In this document: positions 1 through 7,853 of the stretch, piece after piece
Layout of the letters: every line of letters starts with the position of its first letter
How positions within the stretch are numbered: the first letter of the stretch is position 1
Assembly (NCBI RefSeq): GCF_000502875.1
Contig: NZ_AYWX01000013.1
Span: forward strand, 16,633-56,725
Direction: 5' to 3'
From: Mesorhizobium sp. L2C084A000
GTDB lineage: Bacteria; Pseudomonadota; Alphaproteobacteria; Rhizobiales; Rhizobiaceae
DNA: 40,093 nt
Notes under the pieces: generated by a model
What the model was told of the DNA's origin: nothing
Databases searched by the model: none
What the model saw: the letters and a program-made list of their open reading frames with translations, nothing else
Made by a program: the position numbers and the translations under genes

Positions 1-319
1 GCGCCATCAGCGACAGCACGCCGCCCTCGCCGCGGTTGTTCGCCCGCAGCACGAACATGATGTATTTGATGGTGACGATGATCGTCAGCGACCAGATGAT
101 CAGCGACAAAACGCCCAGAATATCGCCGCGCTGGGCGACTTGTCCGCCCGACGACGCCACCAGCGCCTCGCGAAAGGCGTAGATCGGGCTGGTGCCGATA
201 TCCCCATAGACGACACCGAGCGCGCCCAGCATCAGAACCTTGGTGCTGTGCTGCTCGACTTCCGAATGGCTCGATTGTTCGACGGGTTCTGCCTCACTAC
301 CAGTATTGGTAAGGGCCAT
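1..319 (-). CDS. kup: Kup-family low-affinity potassium transporter, N-terminal part
   Basis: The reverse strand encodes the first 106 residues of a K+/H+ symporter of the Kup (KUP/HAK/KT) family; the rest lies beyond the window edge. After a short acidic N-terminal tail come the hallmark of the first membrane helix, LGALGVVYGDIGTSPIYAFR, and then the second-helix region GDILGVLSLIIWSLTIIVTIKY with the following RANNRGEGG loop. These motifs are diagnostic of the family. The ATG at 319 starts the protein MALTNTGSEAEPVEQ and no stop interrupts the frame to base 1. The protein should sit in the inner membrane and take up potassium. Many rhizobia carry several kup copies, so paralogue identity cannot be assigned. 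Confidence 0.93.
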   Translation of the reverse strand, partial: MALTNTGSEAEPVEQSSHSEVEQHSTKVLMLGALGVVYGDIGTSPIYAFREALVASSGGQVAQRGDILGVLSLIIWSLTIIVTIKYIMFVLRANNRGEGGVLSLMA

Positions 320-422
320 GGACGACACTCCGATAAGCGCGCGGTGCTCTACGCTTGCTGCAATGCAATATCAAGTGCCGTCGCGTAATGGCTGCCATGC
401 CTGCCACGCGAGGCTGCCATCG

Positions 423-1163
423 CTACCATCCGCAGGCCTTGAGGAACCGACCCACCGTGCCGGCCATGCCATACTCCAACGCGTCGGCTGTCAACCCATG
501 TCCGATCGACACTTCGGCCAATGCCGGAATGCGCTTGGCAAGTGCGGGCAGATTGCTGACCACCAGATCGTGCCCGGCATTGACCTGAAGCCCGGCAGCA
601 AGCGCGGCGTCGGCGGTTTTTCCCAGTCTTTCCAGCTCCTTAGCCGCTTTGGCGGAATCTGTGTGATAGCTACCATATGGACCCGTATAGAGTTCGATAC
701 GGTCGGCGCCGACATCGCGGGCGGCCGCCACCCAATCGGGGTCCGGATCGGAAAACAGCGACACGCGAAAGCCCCCCTTTTTCAGACGCTTGACGATCGG
801 TGTGAGGAACGCGGCCCGGGTGGCGAAGTTCCAGCCATGGTCCGATGTCGCCTGGGCCGGATCGTCCGGCACCAAAGTCACCTGTTCGGGCTGGTGCTTT
901 TCCACAAGCACCAGGAAATCCTCGGTCGGATAGCCCTCGATGTTGAATTCCGCGCGCGGAAACTCGTCGTCGATCAGCGACCGAATCTCAGGCAGATCGG
1001 AGTGTCTTGTGTGCCGCTCGTCGGGGCGTGGATGCACCGTCAGCCCATGCGCTCCGGCCGCCAGCGCAATGCGGCCGAGGCCGGTCACGCTTGGCCACGG
1101 CAGGTCGCGCCGGTTGCGCAGCATGGCGATGGCATTGAGGTTGACGGAGAGCTTTGCAGGCAT
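423..1163 (-). CDS. pdxJ: Pyridoxine 5'-phosphate synthase PdxJ
   Basis: This 246-residue enzyme performs the last step of de novo vitamin B6 synthesis. It condenses 1-deoxy-D-xylulose 5-phosphate with 3-amino-2-oxopropyl phosphate to give pyridoxine 5'-phosphate in the cytosol. The sequence opens with PAKLSVNLNAIAMLRNRR and continues with GAHGLTVHPRPDERH, the conserved phosphate and active-site segment. Further conserved stretches are FNIEGYP and AGHDLVVSNL. An in-frame start seven codons upstream exists, but the ATG at 1163 is preferred: a GAGG lies at a suitable distance and rhizobial PdxJ proteins begin MPAKLSVNLN. It is single-standing, on the same strand as kup 100 bases downstream. Confidence 0.95.
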   Translation of the reverse strand: MPAKLSVNLNAIAMLRNRRDLPWPSVTGLGRIALAAGAHGLTVHPRPDERHTRHSDLPEIRSLIDDEFPRAEFNIEGYPTEDFLVLVEKHQPEQVTLVPDDPAQATSDHGWNFATRAAFLTPIVKRLKKGGFRVSLFSDPDPDWVAAARDVGADRIELYTGPYGSYHTDSAKAAKELERLGKTADAALAAGLQVNAGHDLVVSNLPALAKRIPALAEVSIGHGLTADALEYGMAGTVGRFLKACGW

Positions 1164-1200
1164 GCGGGTGGCCTCGGAAATCATTCAACGCGCCCACCTA

Positions 1201-1242
1201 TAATGCCTTTGACGGGAACAGTAATGCCTTTGGTGGGAACAG
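1201..1242. repeat. Two tandem 21-bp repeats between divergent genes
   Basis: Two head-to-tail copies (1201-1221 and 1222-1242) agree at 19 of 21 positions. Each holds the block AATGCCTTTG followed by GGGAACAG. They lie between the divergent starts of pdxJ (1163) and the STAS-domain gene (1299), where an activator or repressor acting on either promoter would bind. The function is unknown. Confidence 0.6.
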
Positions 1243-1298
1243 ACTGGGGGTTTCGCGTGTTCCAAGCCTGATGAGCGAACCCGGGAAAGGACGCACCG

Positions 1299-1721
1299 AT
1301 GCATTTTCTCGATGAGGTTCCGGCAATCCGCCGTATCGAGACCAGCCGCGACGACCTTTTCGCCATCGATGTCGTCGGGCACGTTTCCGCGGCCGACGGT
1401 GAAAATCTTTTCGGGCTGCTGGAGGCAGCCTATGCCCTGCACTCGCGCATCGATGTGCTGGTGCGCCTCGTCGACCACGATGGCGTCGACTGGGCCGATA
1501 TCGCGGACGAGACCCTGAAGCAGGGCGCCATTCATGCATTGGAACATGTCGGCCGTTGCGCAACCATCGGCGAACCGGACTGGATAGCGGACGCACAACG
1601 CTTTCTGCCGTCCTCACCGCCCATCGAAATCAGGCATTTCAGGGCGGAGGACGAGGCTGCCGCCTGGCAATGGCTTGCCGCACAGCCTATCGGGGCAACA
1701 GCATCCGGCGCCCCTACCTGA
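1299..1721 (+). CDS. SpoIIAA-like STAS/SEC14 domain protein
   Basis: This is a 140-residue soluble protein of the SpoIIAA-like family (formerly DUF3478). These small alpha/beta proteins share the STAS/SEC14 fold, and their role is not well defined. Recognisable segments are the N-terminal DLFAIDVVGHVSAADGENL, the LVRLVDHDGVDW strand-loop, and the C-terminal RHFRAEDEAAAWQWL, which is typical of the family's last helix. No signal peptide or membrane helix is visible. The gene is divergent from pdxJ and its last 8 bases overlap the convergent helicase gene. No regulatory serine can be assigned with confidence. Confidence 0.82.
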   Translation: MHFLDEVPAIRRIETSRDDLFAIDVVGHVSAADGENLFGLLEAAYALHSRIDVLVRLVDHDGVDWADIADETLKQGAIHALEHVGRCATIGEPDWIADAQRFLPSSPPIEIRHFRAEDEAAAWQWLAAQPIGATASGAPT

Positions 1722-2841
1722 CGATCGTCAGCCGCTCGGCCGCCCGCGTGATGGCGGTGTAGAGCCAGCGCTGGCGGGTTTCCTTGAAGGCCCAGCTTTC
1801 ATCGAACAGCACAATCTCGTTCCACTGCGAGCCCTGCGCCTTGTGCACGGTCAGCGCGTAGCCATAGTCGAAATCGTCGAAGCGCTTCTTCTGCTGCCAG
1901 GGGATATCGGCATCGGGATCCTCGAACGCCGCCTTGAGCAGCTTGATCTTGGCGACGCCACGATCCGGATCGTCCTCTTCCGGGGACACCAGAAGATTGA
2001 TGCCGGGCTTCACCGTCTCGCGCGACGAGGTCATCACCTTCCACAGCGAGCCGTTGAGCAGGCCCTTGGCCGGATCGTTGCGCAGGCAGACGAGCTTGTC
2101 GCCGGCCTGCGGATAATCGGCGTTGAAGCCCTTGAGCTCGCGCAGCCGCTGATTGTAGCGGCGACGCGTGCGGTTGGTGCCGACCAGCACCTGGTCCGCC
2201 TTCAGCACCAACTCCTGGGTGACGTCTTCCTTGCCGATCACCTGCGCCGTGCCATAGTCGCCACGCATGAATTCACGGCCCTCGCGCACATCGAGCGCCA
2301 GCCGCAGGATCGGGTTGTCGCGCGCCTGCCGGTGGATTTCGGTCAGCAAAAAATCCGGCTCGTGGTCGGTGAAGAAGCCGCCGCCCGAGATCGGCGGCAA
2401 CTGGCCTGGGTCGCCGAGCACCAGGATCGGCGTGCCGAAACTCATCAGGTCGCGGCCGAGCTGCTCGTCGACCATCGAGCATTCGTCGATGACGACCAGT
2501 TTCGCCCGCGTAATCGGGCTCTGGCGGTTGAGCGAGAAGGTCGGCGACATCGACGTCTTGCCGGTGACCTCGTCCGATACCGATTCCTCGCCCTTCGGCC
2601 GATAGATCAGCGAATGGATGGTGCGCGCATTGACTGCACCCTTGGAGCGCAGCACCTGCGCCGCCTTGCCGGTAAAGGCGGCGAACTGCACCTGGCCGTC
2701 GACATGTTCGGCGAAATACCGCGCCAAGGTCGTCTTGCCGGTTCCGGCATAGCCGAACAGCCGGAACAGCTGCGGCTGGCCGGTCTTCAGCCATTGGGCG
2801 ACCGCCTTCAGCGCGTCGTCCTGTTGGGAAGAGAATTCCAT
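1714..2841 (-). CDS. RecD-like ATP-dependent DNA helicase (superfamily 1)
   Basis: A 375-residue SF1B helicase without the RecBCD-specific N-terminal domain. Visible motifs are Walker A GYAGTGKTT at residues 30-38, motif Ia FAAFTGKAAQVL, motif II VVIDECSMV, motif III LVLGDPGQLPP, motif IV LTEIHRQ, and the UvrD_C_2 C-terminus with LTVHKAQGSQW (motif V) and YTAITRAAERL (motif VI). All catalytic motifs are intact, so it should unwind DNA 5' to 3' using ATP; the cellular substrate is unknown. A TTG eight codons upstream also gives an open frame, but the ATG at 2841 (MEFSSQQDDALKAV) matches the usual start of this short RecD/Pif1-like family. It is compact compared with RecD2 (about 700 residues or more). 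Confidence 0.9.
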   Translation of the reverse strand: MEFSSQQDDALKAVAQWLKTGQPQLFRLFGYAGTGKTTLARYFAEHVDGQVQFAAFTGKAAQVLRSKGAVNARTIHSLIYRPKGEESVSDEVTGKTSMSPTFSLNRQSPITRAKLVVIDECSMVDEQLGRDLMSFGTPILVLGDPGQLPPISGGGFFTDHEPDFLLTEIHRQARDNPILRLALDVREGREFMRGDYGTAQVIGKEDVTQELVLKADQVLVGTNRTRRRYNQRLRELKGFNADYPQAGDKLVCLRNDPAKGLLNGSLWKVMTSSRETVKPGINLLVSPEEDDPDRGVAKIKLLKAAFEDPDADIPWQQKKRFDDFDYGYALTVHKAQGSQWNEIVLFDESWAFKETRQRWLYTAITRAAERLTIVR

Positions 2842-2985
2842 CAGCGCGAGAGACCGGATTCGCAAGGGAAAGACAAGACAGCGGCCACCATCATCGATGC
2901 GCCGGGACGCTTCAATGCCGCCGACGGGTCAGGCTATCAGGCGCAGACAAGAACGTAAAGGGAACATACAAGCTCGCCCCACATC

Positions 2986-3345
2986 TTATCGAATCGGCTG
3001 GGGATCGTTTTCCAGCAGGATCGGCTTGCCGTGCGGCGTGGCAAGCGCGGCGCGCTCCCAGGCTTCAGCCATAGCGTCGACATCCGACTTCGCGGCCAGC
3101 CCTTTGATGGCAAGCAGGCTTTCCAGCGCCGCCAGCCAATGTTCGTAATAATCATGGCCGTCCGCTGCGGCGCCCGGTCTCTTCACTTTTTCCGACAGTG
3201 CCTGCGCCCACTCGCTCCACGAAAACAGGCCCTTGTCGTGCAACGCCACTGTCATGGCGAAAGCCTCGGCCTGCCATGGCTCGGCAAACACCCGCGCATC
3301 GACGCCCGGCGGCAGCTCGGGCAGATCCGTATCACGCCGGCTCAA
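2986..3345 (-). CDS. Nitrile hydratase accessory (activator) protein
   Basis: This 119-residue protein belongs to the accessory family (P14K/NhlE-like) that delivers cobalt to the nitrile hydratase alpha subunit by subunit exchange. Family features are the N-terminal VFAEPWQAEAFAMTVALHDKGLFSWSEWA split over two helices and DYYEHWLAALESLLA, which resembles the beta subunit N-terminus because the two families are homologous. It is the third gene of the operon; its start lies inside the end of the beta-subunit gene (14-base overlap), which suggests translational coupling. About 140 bases separate its stop from the helicase start. Confidence 0.9.
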   Translation of the reverse strand: MSRRDTDLPELPPGVDARVFAEPWQAEAFAMTVALHDKGLFSWSEWAQALSEKVKRPGAAADGHDYYEHWLAALESLLAIKGLAAKSDVDAMAEAWERAALATPHGKPILLENDPQPIR

Positions 3346-3991
3346 GATAGCTCTCCCAGGCGTCTATCGACACGCTTAGCGTCGGGTCGGCGCCCTCGCC
3401 CCAGATTTCCGGCCCTTCGAAAACCACGGTGTAGACCCATTGCGGATTTTCGCCGTGTCCATGCGCGTTGCTGTCGGGGAACACGAAACCGTCGTGCACC
3501 GCCTCAATCACCCCCTGCTTGGCGCGCGCATAGCGCGGCAGCCGCGTGTGGCCGCTCGGGTTGAAGTTCTTGGTCCGTACAGGATCGCCGGCCTTGAACC
3601 GCGCTGGCTGTGCCACCGGCCGGTCGCAAGGCCCACCCTTGGCCAGCACGGCAGGCACGTTTTCCGCCTTCAGCACCCTTTTCGGTGTCGCAGCCGGATC
3701 AATCGCTCGGCCCTCAGCCAAGTCGCGCTCGCTGACAAACCCATGGCGCTTGAGCAGCACCTCCAGCGCCTTGATCCAGATCTCGTAGTAGCTGGAGGCA
3801 TAATAGTCGGCCGGATGCAGTGATTCCCGCGCATGCCGGCTCTCGTCGATGTTCCAGGCTCCCATGGCGCCGGCAGTCAGCGTCACGCCGAGCGCCCGCC
3901 TCTCCCATGCAGCATGAAAATACGGCTCGTCCTGTTCGGGCGCGACGGGACCGAACCCCATCTGCCCGCCGAGATCCTGCGGCCCGTTCAT
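3332..3991 (-). CDS. nthB: Nitrile hydratase subunit beta
   Basis: The 219-residue beta subunit of nitrile hydratase, which converts nitriles to amides in the cytosol. It begins MNGPQDLGGQMGFGPV, the classic beta-subunit N-terminus that contacts the alpha active site. The helical region with YYEIWIKALEVLL follows, and then the C-terminal SH3-like barrel with GDPVRTKNFNPSGHTRLPRY and a run to the WGEGADPTLSVSID terminus. Its ATG overlaps the alpha-subunit stop by 4 bases (ATGA). Length and motifs are normal for an intact subunit. Confidence 0.96.
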   Translation of the reverse strand: MNGPQDLGGQMGFGPVAPEQDEPYFHAAWERRALGVTLTAGAMGAWNIDESRHARESLHPADYYASSYYEIWIKALEVLLKRHGFVSERDLAEGRAIDPAATPKRVLKAENVPAVLAKGGPCDRPVAQPARFKAGDPVRTKNFNPSGHTRLPRYARAKQGVIEAVHDGFVFPDSNAHGHGENPQWVYTVVFEGPEIWGEGADPTLSVSIDAWESYLEPA

Positions 3992-4611
3992 GCCGGCTGC
4001 CCCTCCATTTCAGGTCTTTGGGCCAGGCCGGTCCCGATCATCGCATCACGGCTGACCAGTTCCGCCAGCCGCTCCTCGCTCCAGCCCTCGGTGCCGTCGG
4101 GCCGCATCGGCACGACGAGATAGCGCAGCTCCGCAGTCGAATCCCAGACGCGGATTTTCTTGTCCGCCGGCAGCGTCAGCCCGAACTCCTCCAGCACGCC
4201 GCGCGGATCGATGACGGCACGCGAACGATAGGGCGGCGCCTTGTACCAGACCGGCGGCAGGCCGAGCACCGACCACGGATAGCAGGAGCACAGCGTGCAG
4301 ACGACGAGATTGTGCGTCTCCTCGGTGTTGAACACCGCCTGCATGTGCTCGCCCTGACGGCCGGTATAGCTGAGCGATTCGATCGCCGCCGTCGCGTCGC
4401 GCTTCAGCCAGTCGGCAAAGGCAGGATCGCTCCAGGCTTTGGCCACCACCCTGGCGCCGTTGCGCGGCCCGATTTTCGTCTCGTAAGTATCGACGATGAC
4501 GTCGATCGCGGCCGGATCGATCAGCCCCTTCTGAGTGAGGATGGTCTCCAGCGCGCGCACCCGGGCGGCAAACGGATCGAGTTCGTTGTCGTGGTCATGA
4601 TCGTGTGACAT
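3988..4611 (-). CDS. nthA: Nitrile hydratase subunit alpha, cobalt type
   Basis: The 207-residue catalytic subunit. The metal claw VCTLCSCYPW is at residues 104-113, with ligands C105, C108, S109 and C110. A threonine after the first cysteine is the established marker of the cobalt (not iron) subfamily, in which two of the cysteines are oxidised to sulphinic and sulphenic acid. The downstream VLGLPPVWYKAPPYRSRAV is also conserved. The first nine residues, MSHDHDHDN, alternate His and Asp and may bind metal; this is unusual and could aid cobalt capture. The gene leads an alpha-beta-accessory operon. No amidase gene is near, so the amide product must be handled elsewhere. Nitrile hydratases in soil and plant-associated bacteria are usually linked to plant aldoxime/nitrile metabolism; that role here is inference. 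Confidence 0.96.
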   Translation of the reverse strand: MSHDHDHDNELDPFAARVRALETILTQKGLIDPAAIDVIVDTYETKIGPRNGARVVAKAWSDPAFADWLKRDATAAIESLSYTGRQGEHMQAVFNTEETHNLVVCTLCSCYPWSVLGLPPVWYKAPPYRSRAVIDPRGVLEEFGLTLPADKKIRVWDSTAELRYLVVPMRPDGTEGWSEERLAELVSRDAMIGTGLAQRPEMEGQPA

Positions 4612-4691
4612 GGCCGCAAACTACGTTTCCAGTGATGCCGCCGCAAGCGCAACGGCTTGGGCCAACGGCACATGGCGCTGGCCCTGTCACA

Positions 4692-7600
4692 TCATTCGGC
4701 CGCCGCCCGCTGCGGTTCGGGCAGCATGTCTTCCCTGGCCTCGAATAGCGACGGCTGATCCCCCGCTTCGACCGGGCTTGGCTCGCCCTTGCGCTTCGAC
4801 CAAAGCCCGACCAGCCAGCCAGAGAAATTCTCCATGTAGACATAGATCACCGGCGTCACGAACAGGGTCAGCGCCTGCGAGGCAAGCAGACCACCGACAA
4901 CGGCAACGCCCAGCGGCTGGCGCAATTCGGCGCTGGCCCCGGTGCCGAGCGCAATCGGGAATGTGCCCATCAGTGCCGCCAGCGTCGTCATCATGATCGG
5001 CCTGAACCGCATCAGGCAGGCCTTGTGGATCGACTCGGTCGCCGACATGCCGTCTCGTCGCAGTTCAAGCGCGACATCGACCATCATGATGCCGTTCTTC
5101 TTGACGATGCCGATCAGCATCAGGATGCCGATCACCGCGATGACAGACAGATCCATGCCGGCGAAGCGCAGCGCAACGACCGCTCCTAACACGGCCGACG
5201 GCAGGCCGGTGAGGATCGTCAGCGGGTGGATGAAGCTCTCGTAGAGGATGCCGAGCACGATGTAGATGGTCAGGATTGCGCCGCCGACCAGAAAACCCTG
5301 GTTGGCAAGAGAATCCTGGAAGGTCTTGGCCGTCCCGGCGAAGGTGGTCGAGATCACCGTCGGCATGCCGATCTGCTCCTTCAGCGCATTGATGCGCGTC
5401 ACGCTGTCGCCCAGCGCCACGCCCTGCGGCAGATTGTAGGAGATGGTCACGGCTGGAAGCTGGCCGAGCTGGTTGACAGTCAGGGCGCCGGCCGTGCGAT
5501 CGACCCGGGCGAAGGCGCCGAGCGGAACAAGACTGCCGCTCGCCGTTCTCATCTGGATGGCCAGCATCCGCTCGGGCGACCACTCGATCTTGGGATCGAG
5601 CTCGGTGATGACTTCGTAGCTGTCGGCCGAACCGAAGATTGTCGAAACCTGGTCGGTGCCGAACCCGCCATAGAGGGCGGAGCGCAACGTGTCGGTGTCG
5701 ATACCGAGCTGGGCGGCCTTGTCGCGATCCACCACCAGCGTCGCCTGCAACGCATTGTTCTGCAGGTCGCTGGTGACGTCGGTGAAGTTCGCATGGTCGG
5801 CAGCCATCGCGTCGTTCAGTTTCTGCGCCCAAATATCGGTCAGGCCGGTATCAAGGCCCTGAACCACGAGCTGGTAGGCGCTTGCCGACGACCGCGAGCC
5901 CAGCCTCAAATTCTGCACCGGCTGCATGTAGGTCTCGATGCCCGCCACGCCGGCCAGTTGCTTGCGCAGATCCGAAAGCACCTTCTCGATATCGGGGCGC
6001 TGGTCCTTGCCCTTGAGCTGGACGAAAAGCTGCCCCTGATTGAGCGCATTGTTGCCGCTGCCCGCCGACCACGCCACATGGTCGACATAGGGCGAATGCG
6101 AGAAGACGCTGGCGACCTGTCCTTGCAGCCTGGACATGGCATCGAAAGAGATGTCCTGACGTGCGATGGTGGTCACCGATATCTGGCCGATGTCCTCCTG
6201 CGGGAAGAAACCCTTCGGCGAAGTCTGGATCAGCCACACCGACGCTGCCGCGGTGCCGACGAAGACGAGGAACACCAGGAAGGTGTGGCGCAGGCAGAAG
6301 CTCAAGACCCGGTCGTAGCCGCGGGTGACGAGGTCCTGCTTATGGCCGGGGCCATGCTTGTCACGGTCGGCTTTGGTCACCGACAGCAGCCGCGAGCACA
6401 GCATCGGCGTCAGCGTCAGCGACACGAACATCGACGCCAGGATGGCGACCGTCACCACGACGGCGAACTCGTTGAAGATGCGTCCGATCACGCCGCCCAT
6501 CAGCAGCACGGGGATGAACACCGCCACCAGCGAAATCGAGATCGAGATGATGGTGAAGCCGATTTCGCGCGCGCCCTTCAGCGACGCATCGAAAGCCGAC
6601 AGCCCCTCCTCCTCCATATGGCGGAAGATGTTTTCCAGCATCACGATGGCATCGTCGACGACGAGGCCGACGGCGAGCGTCAGGCCCATCAGCGAGATGT
6701 TGTCGATGGAAAAGCCGAACAGGAACATCGCGCCGAGCGTGGCGATCAGCGAGATCGGCACAGCCACGGCCGGAATGATCGTCGCCGTCACCCGGCGCAG
6801 GAACACGAAGATCACCATGATCACCAGGGCAATGGTGAGCAACAGCGTGAACTGCACGTCGCTGACCGCCTGCCGGATCGAACTGGAGCGGTCGTTAAGC
6901 AGCTTGATGTCGGCGGCGGCCGGCATCTGGTCCTTGAAGGACGGCAGCATCGCCTTGACCTTGTCGACGACGTCGACAGTGTTGGCATCGGGCTGGCGCT
7001 GCACAGCCATGATGATCGCGCGGGTGCCATCGTACCAACTTGCGGTCGTGGTCGTCTGCACCGAATCGACCACGCGGGTCACCTCGCCCAGCCGCACGGG
7101 GTGACCGTTTTTGGTGGCGATGATGATGTTGGAGAAGCCGGCGGCGTCGGTCAGCTGCGTGTTGGCGGTGATGGTGAGCTGCTGCTTGTCGTTCTGCAGC
7201 ACGCCCAGCGGCGTGTTGCTGTTGGCCGAGGCGACCGCCGCCTGCAGCTGATCGATCGAGATGCCGCGTGCGGCAAGCGCGGTCGGGTCGATCTGGATGC
7301 GCACCGCGTATTTCTGTTGGCCGAAGATCGAGACCTGCGCCACGCCGTCGATGGTCGATAGCGATGGCGAGATGACATTTTCCGCGAAAGCATCGAGATC
7401 GGTCAGTGGAACCGTGTCGCTGACCAGCGACATCAAAAGGATCGGCGCGTCGGCCGGATTGACCTTGCGATAGCTCGGCGGCGCCGTCATCTGCGGCGGC
7501 AGTGATTTCTGCGTGCGCGCGATCGCCGCCTGCACATCGGCTGCTGCCGCGTCGATGTCGCGGTTGAGCACGAACTGGATGGCGATCGATGTCTGGCCAA

Positions 7601-7853
7601 GCGAGTTCGTGGTCGAGATCGAATCGATGCCGGCGATGGTGGCGAACTGCTTGATCAGTGGCGTCGCCACCGATGTCGCCATGGTTTCCGGCGAGGCGCC
7701 CGGCAGCGAGGCCGAGACATTGACCACCGGGAATTCCGCGCTGGGCAGTGCGGCCACCGGGAGGAACTTGTAGGCGAACAGCCCGCCCAGCACGAGGGCG
7801 AACGACATCAGAAGGGTGGCGACGGGTCGGCGTATGCAGAATTCGGAGATCAT
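4692..7853 (-). CDS. RND-family efflux pump inner-membrane permease (MdtB/MdtC-like)
   Basis: A 1053-residue proton-driven efflux transporter of the HAE1 group of the RND superfamily. The N-terminus ISEFCIRRPVATLLM is the first membrane helix typical of MdtB/MdtC/MuxB-like pumps. LPVAALPSAEFPVV opens the first porter domain. The central helices carry GLTLAVGLVVDDAIVMLENI with the paired aspartates of the proton relay, and the second half repeats the layout (VIAVIGILMLIGIVKKNGIM). Length fits a complete transporter. The start overlaps the stop of the upstream adaptor gene by 4 bases, so both are made together. No outer-membrane channel gene is in the window. The substrate is unknown; MdtBC pumps export bile salts, novobiocin and similar compounds. 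Confidence 0.95.
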   Translation of the reverse strand: MISEFCIRRPVATLLMSFALVLGGLFAYKFLPVAALPSAEFPVVNVSASLPGASPETMATSVATPLIKQFATIAGIDSISTTNSLGQTSIAIQFVLNRDIDAAAADVQAAIARTQKSLPPQMTAPPSYRKVNPADAPILLMSLVSDTVPLTDLDAFAENVISPSLSTIDGVAQVSIFGQQKYAVRIQIDPTALAARGISIDQLQAAVASANSNTPLGVLQNDKQQLTITANTQLTDAAGFSNIIIATKNGHPVRLGEVTRVVDSVQTTTTASWYDGTRAIIMAVQRQPDANTVDVVDKVKAMLPSFKDQMPAAADIKLLNDRSSSIRQAVSDVQFTLLLTIALVIMVIFVFLRRVTATIIPAVAVPISLIATLGAMFLFGFSIDNISLMGLTLAVGLVVDDAIVMLENIFRHMEEEGLSAFDASLKGAREIGFTIISISISLVAVFIPVLLMGGVIGRIFNEFAVVVTVAILASMFVSLTLTPMLCSRLLSVTKADRDKHGPGHKQDLVTRGYDRVLSFCLRHTFLVFLVFVGTAAASVWLIQTSPKGFFPQEDIGQISVTTIARQDISFDAMSRLQGQVASVFSHSPYVDHVAWSAGSGNNALNQGQLFVQLKGKDQRPDIEKVLSDLRKQLAGVAGIETYMQPVQNLRLGSRSSASAYQLVVQGLDTGLTDIWAQKLNDAMAADHANFTDVTSDLQNNALQATLVVDRDKAAQLGIDTDTLRSALYGGFGTDQVSTIFGSADSYEVITELDPKIEWSPERMLAIQMRTASGSLVPLGAFARVDRTAGALTVNQLGQLPAVTISYNLPQGVALGDSVTRINALKEQIGMPTVISTTFAGTAKTFQDSLANQGFLVGGAILTIYIVLGILYESFIHPLTILTGLPSAVLGAVVALRFAGMDLSVIAVIGILMLIGIVKKNGIMMVDVALELRRDGMSATESIHKACLMRFRPIMMTTLAALMGTFPIALGTGASAELRQPLGVAVVGGLLASQALTLFVTPVIYVYMENFSGWLVGLWSKRKGEPSPVEAGDQPSLFEAREDMLPEPQRAAAE

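Noticed and set aside
5226..7361. Long open frame on the plus strand opposite the RND permease
   Set aside because: It is antisense to a clear transporter gene. The product is rich in Arg, His, Asp and Gly with no domain, as expected from codon bias in GC-rich DNA.
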